From Clostridiales bacterium (GTDB lineage: Bacteria; Bacillota; Clostridia; Christensenellales; Borkfalkiaceae): a stretch of DNA of 53,427 nt. How positions within the stretch are numbered: the first letter of the stretch is position 1; each line of letters starts with the position of its first letter. Under the pieces are notes generated by a model. That model did not search any database and was not told the DNA's origin. It saw only the letters and a program-made list of their open reading frames with translations. A program made the translations under genes and the position numbers. Location: positions 1-53,427 of the forward strand of contig DPGH01000001.1 of assembly GCA_003523255.1 (NCBI GenBank), in the 5' to 3' direction. Shown here in pieces: positions 43,343 through 51,226 of this stretch.

Positions 43343-44368
43343 TTACTCTTTTATGCCGCCGAGAGAAATGTTGCCCATGATAACGTCTTTAAGCGATAAA
43401 AACACTATCAGTACGGGTATCGCGAGTATCATACAGCCCGCGACCCTTTGGGGCGTTTCCTGAAAGTCGAAACCTTTGTTGTCGCCGCTGGTGTTTTCGC
43501 TCATTTTATAAATGGCGTAGGCGAGGGTGGGCTTTCCGGGATAGTAAAGGAGCGGAACATCGTAATTGTTCCACAACACTATAAACTGCAAAAGGAATAT
43601 CGTGCCTATCATTTTTGCCGACAAAGGTATTATTATCCTTACCAGCGTCATAAATTGCGAAGCGCCGTCAATCTCCGCGGCTTCCATAAACGTGTCGGAT
43701 ATACCCTGAAAGAACGCGTAATAAACGAAAAAGTAAAGCCCCGTGAAATTCGCGCTCATGACGAACATTCCGAGATACTTGTCGTAAAGCCCCAAATCGC
43801 GCAAAAGCTTTATTGTGGCGGGTTGAGTACCTACGAGCGGTATCGTCATTATGATAAGCAACATAGTATACATAAAGTAACTGAATTTATATCTGTACTT
43901 ACTGCAAAGATACGCCGTTATAAGACATACGAGAGAGTACAAAAGCGAACCGGTTATCGCGTATATAAACGAGTTAAGCACGAAATGCCCGAATTTTGCG
44001 GTGTACCCCGTTCCCTGAATATCGCCCCATATCGCGGAGTGATAACTCAGTTCGGCGGAGTTTATGTCGAGCGGGAAACTTTTAAGAATGTTATAATAGT
44101 TTTCAAAAAAGTTATACGCTCTCCCTTCCGCTTCGGCGACCAGTTTGTTGTATTCTATATCCGGAAGCCCCAAAACGTTAGGACCGCCGAAACGCGGCGG
44201 GCGAAGTTTGAATTCGCTTGCCGTTTTAAACGAAGTTATAAAACCCCAGCCGAGCACGAAAAACAGCGTGAGCGCGTACAGCGCGAGCACGATGAATACG
44301 ATGATGACTATCGGGTTCAGATTTTTGTTTTTAGACTTTCCGTCAATGATTTTAGCGGTTTTTTCCAT
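43343..44368 (-). CDS. Carbohydrate ABC transporter permease (MsmG/AraQ type)
   Basis: The second permease of a CUT1-type sugar importer, 341 residues with about six membrane segments. The EAA loop that contacts the ATPase is seen as MEAAEIDGASQFMTLVRIIIPLSAKM (about 235-260). The periplasmic-side insertion between segments 1 and 2 is long (about 50-130) and holds an Asn-Tyr-rich stretch. It lies 14 nt after the first permease gene and is followed by the 1,025-residue surface protein gene. No ATPase gene is in the window, so a shared MsmK-type ATPase elsewhere is expected, as is common for this family. Confidence 0.93.
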   Translation of the reverse strand: MEKTAKIIDGKSKNKNLNPIVIIVFIVLALYALTLFFVLGWGFITSFKTASEFKLRPPRFGGPNVLGLPDIEYNKLVAEAEGRAYNFFENYYNILKSFPLDINSAELSYHSAIWGDIQGTGYTAKFGHFVLNSFIYAITGSLLYSLVCLITAYLCSKYRYKFSYFMYTMLLIIMTIPLVGTQPATIKLLRDLGLYDKYLGMFVMSANFTGLYFFVYYAFFQGISDTFMEAAEIDGASQFMTLVRIIIPLSAKMIGTIFLLQFIVLWNNYDVPLLYYPGKPTLAYAIYKMSENTSGDNKGFDFQETPQRVAGCMILAIPVLIVFLSLKDVIMGNISLGGIKE

Positions 44369-44382
44369 AAATCTTTTCTCCC

Positions 44383-45381
44383 TTAATCCGTCCTCGGACC
44401 GTAAGTTTCCATAAGTTTTCTGACGAGCAACGTTATGGGTACGAGTATTAATGTTATGATAACGCCGAGCGCGGCGATTTCAGGATAAGATAAACCTTTA
44501 GCCGTTTTAGAATACACGTCCCCTTTTACCGTGTTGCGGTACAGGTAATAACCGAACACGTCGAAATCCGCAAGTCCCGCGGTGCCGAAAAACGTATACA
44601 TGTTCATCTGATTAGCGAATATGCCCGTTATGCCGGTAACGACGAACGTCGTAAACGTCGGGAAAATCATCGGGATATAAATATGTATAAACTCCTGCAC
44701 GATATTTACGCCGTCAAGCCACGCCGATTCGATTATAGACTGGTCTATACTGCTCATCGAGCCGGTAAAAAGCATTACGTTCGCGCCGAAGCCTATCCAC
44801 AAATTATAAAAAAGCACTACGCCGTATTTAACCGAAGCCGAGGCGTTACCGCCCAAAAGCCCTTCGCTTAAACCGTTTGCCTCCATAAACTCTTCGCCGA
44901 AAAGTTTTTTTCCGACGATGGCGAAAACGTCGCCCACAATATATTTATAAAGCAAAACGAGAACGACCGACGAAACCACATGCGGCAAATAGAGCACTAC
45001 TCTGAAAAATCCGGCGAGCATAAACTTTTTCGCGATATAATAACTGAATATCAATGCAAGCCCCATAACGATTACGAGGTTGCAGATATAAAGTTTAAGC
45101 GAACTCATTATCATAGGTCCGCTCGAAGAGAAAAACCGCCACGCCTTGGATATGTTTTCAAACCCGACGAAATGTACGGTATAGCCTAACCCCTCGAGGT
45201 TTTGGTCGTAACGCGTAAACGCAAGCGTTATCGTGTTTACGTTGACGTAAATGTAAAAAAGCGCAAACTGCAAAAGCGGCAGCGCAAACATCAATATATA
45301 AAATATAAGACGCTTTTTGCTTCTCGAAAGAATCGTATCTTTTTTAAAGCCTTCTGCAACTGTAAACTTATTTTTACTCAT
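44383..45381 (-). CDS. Sugar ABC transporter permease (MsmF/UgpA type)
   Basis: The first permease of the same importer, 332 residues. Six membrane segments are likely, the first at about 25-50. The EAA-type loop appears as IESAWLDGVNIVQEFIHIYIPMIFPTF (about 211-237). It pairs with the next gene to form the channel. A strong hairpin lies between it and the solute-binding protein gene, which usually lets the binding protein be made in excess. Substrate is not evident; the CUT1 family moves di- and oligosaccharides. Confidence 0.93.
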   Translation of the reverse strand: MSKNKFTVAEGFKKDTILSRSKKRLIFYILMFALPLLQFALFYIYVNVNTITLAFTRYDQNLEGLGYTVHFVGFENISKAWRFFSSSGPMIMSSLKLYICNLVIVMGLALIFSYYIAKKFMLAGFFRVVLYLPHVVSSVVLVLLYKYIVGDVFAIVGKKLFGEEFMEANGLSEGLLGGNASASVKYGVVLFYNLWIGFGANVMLFTGSMSSIDQSIIESAWLDGVNIVQEFIHIYIPMIFPTFTTFVVTGITGIFANQMNMYTFFGTAGLADFDVFGYYLYRNTVKGDVYSKTAKGLSYPEIAALGVIITLILVPITLLVRKLMETYGPRTD

Positions 45382-45396
45382 AGCCCCTCTTTATAG

Positions 45397-45428
45397 CGCA
45401 CTCCGCCGTAGCGATACGGCGGAGCGCC
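45397..45428 (-). terminator. Attenuator-like hairpin between binding protein and permease genes
   Basis: CTCCGCCGTA (45401-45410) pairs perfectly with TACGGCGGAG (45415-45424) around a tetraloop GCGA on the plus strand (TCGC on the transcript). There is no T run on the minus strand, so it more likely stabilises the upstream mRNA 3' end or slows RNA polymerase than terminates. Confidence 0.65.
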
Positions 45429-45459
45429 GAGATTGTTTTTTTCGGTTCGTAACCGCTTT

Positions 45460-47220
45460 TTACGCGGCTTTGTACAAGCCGTCCCACGCGACTTTCGTTA
45501 TGGCGGTTCTGTCGAACGAAGTTGAAGCGCCTAACGCTTTAACGTACTCGTAAGAGTTGGAACTGCCGTCGGTCGTCCTTAACGGGTCGCCGAAAAGGTT
45601 GAGTTTAAGCGCGTCTTTCGCTTGTCTGAACGCGCTCGTGCTACCAGACCAGTATACGACGTTAGAACCGTCATGCCAGTTCCTTACTTCCCACATGCGG
45701 CGATAAAAGTTACCCACTTGCGACTTTTGCTCTGCGGTGAGGTCGTAAGAAAGCGCTCTCGGCATACCCGTGGTTGCGGTGAACGCCTGGAGTTGTTCGG
45801 TAGAGTATAAGAATTTCAGAAACTCTAACACGGCCTTTTCTTTTTCGGGAGATTTTTCAAGATTTTTATTTACGAACAGATAGCACATCGATATATCGAC
45901 GAAAGCGGTATCGTGTCCGGTTGCGGAGGGGTCGTAATAGTAAGACGAAGGAAGCGAGAACACGCGCACGTCTATATCCACCTCGGTTTTACCGTTGGCA
46001 ACCTTAAGTTTGTTAAAGCAACCGCCTTCTTTGTTTTCGTTGTACCAGTAAGACGCTTCTATAAGCATTGCCGCGTCTTTATAGTTCATATCGCTACCCG
46101 CATAGAGAGCCATTTGCGCGTCGTAATGGGTTTTGTTGGGGTTATTCGTGTCCGTGGAGAAAAACCCTTCTTTTTGCATGATTTCGAGCATAGAAAGCGC
46201 GTAGAATTTAGCCGCCATGTCGTTGCCGAGATAACCGGTTGCTTCGGTCATTTCTACCCATTCGGTTTGAGGCTTTTTGATATAGTCTATCCCTTTGAAA
46301 AGGTTTTCGGTCGTATACGCTATGCCGCCCTCTCCGGTGCGTTTTACCACTTCTATTCTGCCGGTGCAGTTATAATAGTTGGTCATTTGTTCTTTACCCG
46401 CAAGCGCGCCCCAAAGACCCGCAATGAAATAGTTCGCGTAGTTGGAGCATTTACCTGAAAGAACGACGGGCGCGTACTTTCCGCTTTGCGCTATATAGTC
46501 CATTAACACCATAAATTCTTCGAGAGAAGCGGGCAAACCGTCGTCCTCGGTGTTAGCCTTGCCGTCGGGTCCTTTAGATAAAACGCCGTCGGAAGTCGTA
46601 AACAGATACTCTCCGTCCGAGTAGGTAGAAGTAAAGGGAACCGCCGCGGTGTCGCTGTCGTCCGCAAAAAACGCGCCGGAACCGTTGCCGTCTATATCGT
46701 TAAAAGCAAGATAGTTATAAGAAAGTCCGCCGTAACTTTCGTAATGCGGAAGTCCGTAATACTTGCCGTCGTTACCCTGCAGGTTACCTTTCGCCGTTTC
46801 GTAAATAATGCTGTCGAGCGAGCCGCCTTCTCTGTCGGTATCTCTCACCAAATCGTCGATACTATATAACTTGCCCTGTTGCGCGAGCGCGTTGGGGCTG
46901 ACGAACTGCTCTGCCGTATAAATATCGAAAGAAGCGTCGCCCATATTCGCGGTGTCGATGCCCATCGATTTGGAAATATTTATATATACTCCGGTTTTGC
47001 CGGGAGCAAAAGAATCGTCTTTGTGAATAGTCGCGAATTCCTCCGCCGCGTTTTCAAGCCATACGGAACCTACGCCGCCGTTAAAGTTAATAAACTCTAT
47101 CTGCGTTTTATCGGCTCCTTTTACGTTGTTTTTCGTTTTTCCGCCGTCTTCGGCTTCACCGCACGCCGCAAGCGGCAACGCACAGCAAAGCGCAAGTAAA
47201 ATTGCTAAAAACTTTTTCAT
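45460..47220 (-). CDS. Extracellular solute-binding lipoprotein
   Basis: The binding component of the sugar importer, 586 residues with the ATG at 47220. A lipobox LAAC (Cys20) attaches it to the membrane. After a KNNVKGADKTQIEFINF start, the fold is a family 1 binding protein; it is longer than the usual 420-450 residues, with extra Asp/Gly-rich loops such as DIDGNGSGAFF and DGKANTEDDGLP that resemble calcium-binding loops. A TTG one codon upstream is also in frame, but GGAGG spacing favours the ATG. Preceded by a consensus promoter and followed by the hairpin and two permease genes. Ligand unknown; oligosaccharide is likely. Confidence 0.92.
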   Translation of the reverse strand: MKKFLAILLALCCALPLAACGEAEDGGKTKNNVKGADKTQIEFINFNGGVGSVWLENAAEEFATIHKDDSFAPGKTGVYINISKSMGIDTANMGDASFDIYTAEQFVSPNALAQQGKLYSIDDLVRDTDREGGSLDSIIYETAKGNLQGNDGKYYGLPHYESYGGLSYNYLAFNDIDGNGSGAFFADDSDTAAVPFTSTYSDGEYLFTTSDGVLSKGPDGKANTEDDGLPASLEEFMVLMDYIAQSGKYAPVVLSGKCSNYANYFIAGLWGALAGKEQMTNYYNCTGRIEVVKRTGEGGIAYTTENLFKGIDYIKKPQTEWVEMTEATGYLGNDMAAKFYALSMLEIMQKEGFFSTDTNNPNKTHYDAQMALYAGSDMNYKDAAMLIEASYWYNENKEGGCFNKLKVANGKTEVDIDVRVFSLPSSYYYDPSATGHDTAFVDISMCYLFVNKNLEKSPEKEKAVLEFLKFLYSTEQLQAFTATTGMPRALSYDLTAEQKSQVGNFYRRMWEVRNWHDGSNVVYWSGSTSAFRQAKDALKLNLFGDPLRTTDGSSNSYEYVKALGASTSFDRTAITKVAWDGLYKAA

Positions 47221-47316
47221 CAAGTTACCTCCGTGAACTTTCGTTCGATTTATTTTTTCGGGGCTTTACGCCCGATTTTACCTTTTTTTACAAATTTTCG
47301 GCACCGTTCACAAAAT

Positions 47317-47385
47317 AACAAACAGCCGTTTTGTTAAACAATCTATTTACACGCATATTATACAACCGTTTGTGCAAAATGTCAA
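47317..47385 (-). promoter_or_regulatory. Consensus promoter with operator-like repeats for the importer operon
   Basis: On the minus strand, TTGACA (complement of 47380-47385), 17 nt and TATAAT (complement of 47357-47362), a perfect sigma-A promoter. The spacer contains ACAAACGGTTGT (complement of 47362-47373), and a related longer inverted repeat, AACAAA...TTTGTT around CGGC (47317-47335), lies just after the expected start. Two similar dyads in these positions suit repression by a LacI-type regulator not present in the window. The leader to the ATG is about 130 nt. Confidence 0.75.
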
Positions 47386-47470
47386 TAATAATTTTAAACA
47401 TTTTTTGTTAAATTAATTCATTTTTTACGAATGTGCAAATTTTAACTTACCTTTAAAAACTAAATAAAAT

Positions 47471-47498
47471 AGCCCCGCACCTTAATAGATGCGGGGCT
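47471..47498 (-). terminator. Terminator after the thioredoxin reductase-like gene
   Basis: AGCCCCGCA (47471-47479) pairs with TGCGGGGCT (47490-47498); on the minus strand it is followed by ATTTTATTTA. It lies 79 nt beyond the stop codon. Confidence 0.85.
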
Positions 47499-47576
47499 GA
47501 AACCCTTTTAATACGCTATATGTTTCTTATTTTATTATGCTATATATTCTTTAATATACGTTCTATTTAAATCGAA

Positions 47577-48488
47577 TTAAAGACTTTCGAGATATACCGT
47601 GGCGTTAGTCGCCGCAACGCCGCCGTCCGCCACAGCGGTTACGACTTGTCTTACGGGTTTGGTGCGACAATCGCCCGCCACGAAAAGACCTTCGGTTTTA
47701 GTGCGGCAGTTTTCGTCGGAAACGATATATCCGTCCTTGTCTAAATCGACGAGTTCTCCGAACGCCTTATTGTCGGGCACCTGACCTATCGCTACGAATA
47801 CCGCGGGTATTTCATGAGTACGGATATTGCCGTCGGCGTCTTTATATTCGATTGCAGTAAGTTCGGTTTCACCGATAAAATCGGTAACGCTCGTGTTTGG
47901 GCGCACTTCGATATTATCTTTAGCGCGAAGCGCGGTAACCAACGATTTATCCCCGAAAAACTTATCGAAAAGCGTATATACGTACACCTTTTTGCAGTAG
48001 CCCGAAAGTAAAAGCGCGTACTGAAGCGCGGTGTTTGCGTCGCCGATAACGGCTACCTCTTTACCTTTATAAAACGCTCCGTCGCAAATGGCGCAATAAT
48101 ATACGCCGTGCCCCACAAGGTCGTCTCTGCCCGATTTTGTCTTCAGGTGTTTATGTTTTACGCCTGCGGCTATGATAACGCTTTTAGCCTCGTATTCGTT
48201 GTATTCGGTCTTTACGTGAAAAATTTTGTTTTCGTCTTTCGTAAGCCCCACAACCTTTTCTATTTCCACCTCGGCGCCGTGGTCGCTTATCTGGTTAAAC
48301 AGGTTGTCGGCAAACTCTTCGCCGCTCATCGCTTTTATCGACGGAAAATTTTCAAGCTTTGGCGAAGTCGCTATCTGCCCGCCGAGGCTCTCGCTTTCGA
48401 GAACCAAAACCGATTTGCCGTTTCTTCTCGCGTAGAGCGCGGCGGTCATGCCCGCCGCGCCCGCGCCTATCACTATTATATCGTACAT
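47577..48488 (-). CDS. Thioredoxin reductase-like flavoprotein with degenerate NADPH site
   Basis: A 303-residue protein of the low-molecular-weight thioredoxin reductase family. The FAD motif VIGAGAAGMTAALYA (residues 6-20), the redox CAIC (132-135, CAICDGA) and the C-terminal FVAGDCRT are all present. The NADPH motifs are not. Where NADPH-dependent enzymes have GGGDSA, it reads VIGDANTALQ (147-156); the usual HRRxxxR is YTLFDKF (171-177). This resembles clostridial ferredoxin-dependent flavin thioredoxin reductases, which do not use NADPH. The start lies 2 nt after the nrdD stop, so it is co-transcribed and probably reduces the glutaredoxin-like tail of NrdD. Electron donor is an inference. 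Confidence 0.85.
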   Translation of the reverse strand: MYDIIVIGAGAAGMTAALYARRNGKSVLVLESESLGGQIATSPKLENFPSIKAMSGEEFADNLFNQISDHGAEVEIEKVVGLTKDENKIFHVKTEYNEYEAKSVIIAAGVKHKHLKTKSGRDDLVGHGVYYCAICDGAFYKGKEVAVIGDANTALQYALLLSGYCKKVYVYTLFDKFFGDKSLVTALRAKDNIEVRPNTSVTDFIGETELTAIEYKDADGNIRTHEIPAVFVAIGQVPDNKAFGELVDLDKDGYIVSDENCRTKTEGLFVAGDCRTKPVRQVVTAVADGGVAATNATVYLESL

Positions 48489-48490
48489 AA

Positions 48491-50866
48491 TTATTTTATA
48501 CTCTCGATATATTTTCTTATTTCGCTCGCGTTGTCGTAAACCGCTATTTTGTCGCCGTCCGGCACGAGAAGCGTGGGCGCCTTTTTGACGCCGTATTTAA
48601 GCGTTTTTTCTTTCTCTTCTTCGGCGTTTATCACGTCGTATTTAACGCCCGCTTTGTCGAGCATCATTTTAGAAGTTTTGCAGTTGGGGCAACCGTTTCT
48701 CGTAAACAACACGGGGCGCGTAAGTATTTCGTTAGCGGTTTCCGTTTCTTTGCCCTTTGCGCATTCGCATCCGTGCGCTTCCGCATGAAAGTGCGAGTTC
48801 TCCACGTCGTAAACCTTTCTTTCGGAGAATTCCTGACGTTTGCCGTCGTTCCAGTTCTGAACGGGACGATAGTAACCGGTAATTCTGCTGTAAACCTCCG
48901 TCTTTTTACCGCAGACGGGGCATTCGTAAACTTCGCCGGAAATGTAGCCGTGGTCGGCGCATACGGAATACGTGGGCGACATTGTGTAATAAGGCAGTTT
49001 GTAATTTTCTGCGATTTTTCTCACGAGGTTTGCCGCCGCCTTCCAGTCGGGGAGTTTTTGCCCTAAAAACGCGTGGAACACCGTACCCGAAGTGTAAAGG
49101 GTTTGCAATTCGTCCTGAATGTCGAGCGCACTGAAAATATCGTCCGTATAGCCAACGGGGAGATGCGAACTGTTGGTGTAGTAAGGCGCTTTATCGTTGT
49201 CGGTCGCGGTGATGATATCGGGGTATCTTTTTCTGTCGTGCTTAGCAAGACGGAAAGAAGTGGATTCCGCAGGGGTCGCTTCGAGGTTATAAAGGTCGCC
49301 GTAAAGTTCCTGATAATCGGAAAGTTTGTTGCGCATAAAGTTAAGCACGTTTTTGGTGAACGACTGCGCGTCGGGCGAGGTAAGGTCTTTACCTATCCAC
49401 TTGGCGTTAAGGCACGCTTCGTTCATGCCGACGAGCCCTATCGTGGAGAAGTGGTTATTAAAGGTACCGAGGTATCTCTTGGTATACGGATAAAGTCCCG
49501 CTTCCAAAAGACCGGTTATCGTGTCGCGTTTAACTTTAAGCGAGCGCGCCGAAATATCCATTAAGTGCGTAAGTCTTTCGTAAAACTCTTCTTCGGTTTT
49601 GGATAAATACGCTATTCTCGGCATGTTGATGGTAACGACGCCTACGGAGCCGGTGCTTTCGCCGCTACCGAAAAAGCCGCCGGATTTTTTGCGGAGTTCC
49701 CTTAAATCGAGCCTTAAACGGCAGCACATCGAGCGTACGTCCGAAGGTTCCATATCCGAGTTGATATAGTTGGAAAAATACGGCGTGCCGTATTTTGCGG
49801 TCATCTCGAAAAGGAGCTTGTTGTTTTCCGTTTCCGACCAGTCAAAGTCGCGGGTTATGGAATACGTCGGTATCGGGTACTGAAAGCCTCTGCCGTTGGC
49901 GTCGCCCTCTATCATAATTTCGATAAAGGCCTTGTTTACCATAGCCATTTCTTTAACGCAGTCTTTGTATTTAAAGTCCATCTCCTTGCCGCCGACGAGC
50001 GCGGGGAGTTCAGCAAGGTCGTTAGGAACGACCCAGTCGAGCGTTATGTTGGTAAACGGCGACTGCGTGCCCCATCTCGAAGGCGTGTTTACGCCGTATA
50101 TAAAGGACTGTATGCACTGCTTTACTTCTTTGTAGGTAAGATTATCCGCTTTAACGAACGGAGCGAGATAAGTATCGAACGACGAGAACGCCTGCGCGCC
50201 CGCCCATTCGTTTTGCATTATGCCGAGGAAGTTTACCATCTGGTTGCAAAGAGTGGAAAGGTGGCTTGCCGGCGAAGAAGTGATTTTGCCGGGAACGCCG
50301 CCGAGCCCTTCTTTAATGAGTTGGCGAAGCGACCAGCCCGCGCAGTAACCCGTGAGCATGGAAAGGTCGTGTATGTGAATATCTGCGTTTCTGTGCGCCT
50401 CGGCGATTTCTTCGTCGTATACTTCGCTCAGCCAGTAGTTAGCGGTAACCGCGCCGGAGTTGGAAAGAATAAGACCGCCGACCGAATAAGTAACGGTGGA
50501 ATTTTCTTTAACGCGCCAGTCCTCTACTTTAAGATAACTGTCTACGATTTTTTTGTAGTCTAAAACGGTGTCGCCTATGTTACGTACTTTTTCTCTCTGT
50601 TTACGGTAGAGAATATAACTCTTTGCGACCTCTACGTATCCCGCCTGAATAAGCACTACTTCGACGCTGTCTTGAATATCTTCGACCGAAATAACGTTGT
50701 CCGCTATTTTTTTGGCAAATTCCGCGGTAACGCGCAGCGTGAGCATATTGAGTATATCCGCCGTGTAATTTACGCCTTTCGCGTTAAACGCCTTGGAAAT
50801 CGCTATGGAAATTTTCGACATATCGAATTCGACCAGTTTACCATCTCTTTTCTTTACCTGAAACAT
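48491..50866 (-). CDS. nrdD: Anaerobic ribonucleoside-triphosphate reductase fused to a glutaredoxin-like domain
   Basis: A class III ribonucleotide reductase that makes deoxynucleotides with a glycyl radical. Order: ATP-cone (about 1-95), ten-stranded barrel (about 100-630), zinc site with SVCADH (Cys636) and CPVC (649-652), glycyl-radical loop RITGY (Gly664), a second small Cys cluster GCEC (700-702), then a glutaredoxin-like domain (about 717-791) with CPNC (726-729). The fused redoxin suggests a thiol-dependent (NrdD2-like) enzyme instead of a formate-dependent one. No NrdG activase gene is adjacent. trxB-like gene follows at 2 nt. NrdR-type boxes and a sigma-A promoter lie upstream. GGAGGG gives the start. 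Confidence 0.95.
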   Translation of the reverse strand: MFQVKKRDGKLVEFDMSKISIAISKAFNAKGVNYTADILNMLTLRVTAEFAKKIADNVISVEDIQDSVEVVLIQAGYVEVAKSYILYRKQREKVRNIGDTVLDYKKIVDSYLKVEDWRVKENSTVTYSVGGLILSNSGAVTANYWLSEVYDEEIAEAHRNADIHIHDLSMLTGYCAGWSLRQLIKEGLGGVPGKITSSPASHLSTLCNQMVNFLGIMQNEWAGAQAFSSFDTYLAPFVKADNLTYKEVKQCIQSFIYGVNTPSRWGTQSPFTNITLDWVVPNDLAELPALVGGKEMDFKYKDCVKEMAMVNKAFIEIMIEGDANGRGFQYPIPTYSITRDFDWSETENNKLLFEMTAKYGTPYFSNYINSDMEPSDVRSMCCRLRLDLRELRKKSGGFFGSGESTGSVGVVTINMPRIAYLSKTEEEFYERLTHLMDISARSLKVKRDTITGLLEAGLYPYTKRYLGTFNNHFSTIGLVGMNEACLNAKWIGKDLTSPDAQSFTKNVLNFMRNKLSDYQELYGDLYNLEATPAESTSFRLAKHDRKRYPDIITATDNDKAPYYTNSSHLPVGYTDDIFSALDIQDELQTLYTSGTVFHAFLGQKLPDWKAAANLVRKIAENYKLPYYTMSPTYSVCADHGYISGEVYECPVCGKKTEVYSRITGYYRPVQNWNDGKRQEFSERKVYDVENSHFHAEAHGCECAKGKETETANEILTRPVLFTRNGCPNCKTSKMMLDKAGVKYDVINAEEEKEKTLKYGVKKAPTLLVPDGDKIAVYDNASEIRKYIESIK

Positions 50867-50908
50867 TTACGTTTCCCTCCGTTCGTGTAATTTTAAGTGA
50901 GTGCATTC

Positions 50909-50937
50909 AATATACCATTTTTATATTCCCTTGTCAA
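50909..50937 (-). promoter_or_regulatory. Sigma-A promoter of nrdD
   Basis: On the minus strand, TTGACA (complement of 50932-50937), 17 nt and TATATT (complement of 50909-50914). It lies about 45 nt upstream of the nrdD start. Confidence 0.82.
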
Positions 50938-50944
50938 CGGTTTT

Positions 50945-50992
50945 AATCAATATTTTGTTTAAAATTTTTTTCATAACCACAATATCTTGTGT
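50945..50992 (-). promoter_or_regulatory. Pair of NrdR-type boxes
   Basis: Two 16-bp sites, 50945-50960 and 50977-50992, match the NrdR consensus ACACWATATATWGTGT at about 12 and 14 positions. The better one contains the perfect dyad CACAA-TATC-TTGTG. They are 32 bp apart (three helix turns), the spacing known for NrdR sites, and lie just upstream of the nrdD -35 box. NrdR senses ATP/dATP and represses ribonucleotide reductase genes. Confidence 0.78.
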
Positions 50993-51142
50993 TTTTAATA
51001 TTTTAAGCGAAAACAGGCGTTTTAACGCGTTTTTGCACGTAAAAACCGCTTTTTTACGCGTGGCGAGCAAAACGCGCGGCACGTTTCGACCGATTTAGAG
51101 TAAAAAACTTTGCTCCCCTATTATAAAGGGGTAAAAAGCCGC

Positions 51143-51171
51143 TTGCAAATAATCAAAGTAAATGATATAAT
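51143..51171 (+). promoter_or_regulatory. Sigma-A promoter of pyk
   Basis: TTGCAA (51143-51148), 17 nt and TATAAT (51166-51171), 55 nt before the pyk start. Between it and the NrdR boxes lies about 150 nt of sequence in which I see nothing specific. Confidence 0.78.
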
Positions 51172-51226
51172 CTAATTCGGTTAAACGCCGCGTGTTTTTA
51201 ACCGAAACGAAAGGAGTATATAAATC

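Noticed and set aside
43448..44386. A 312-codon open frame on the plus strand
   Set aside because: It is antisense to an ABC permease gene and is very rich in Arg, Tyr and Val without motifs.
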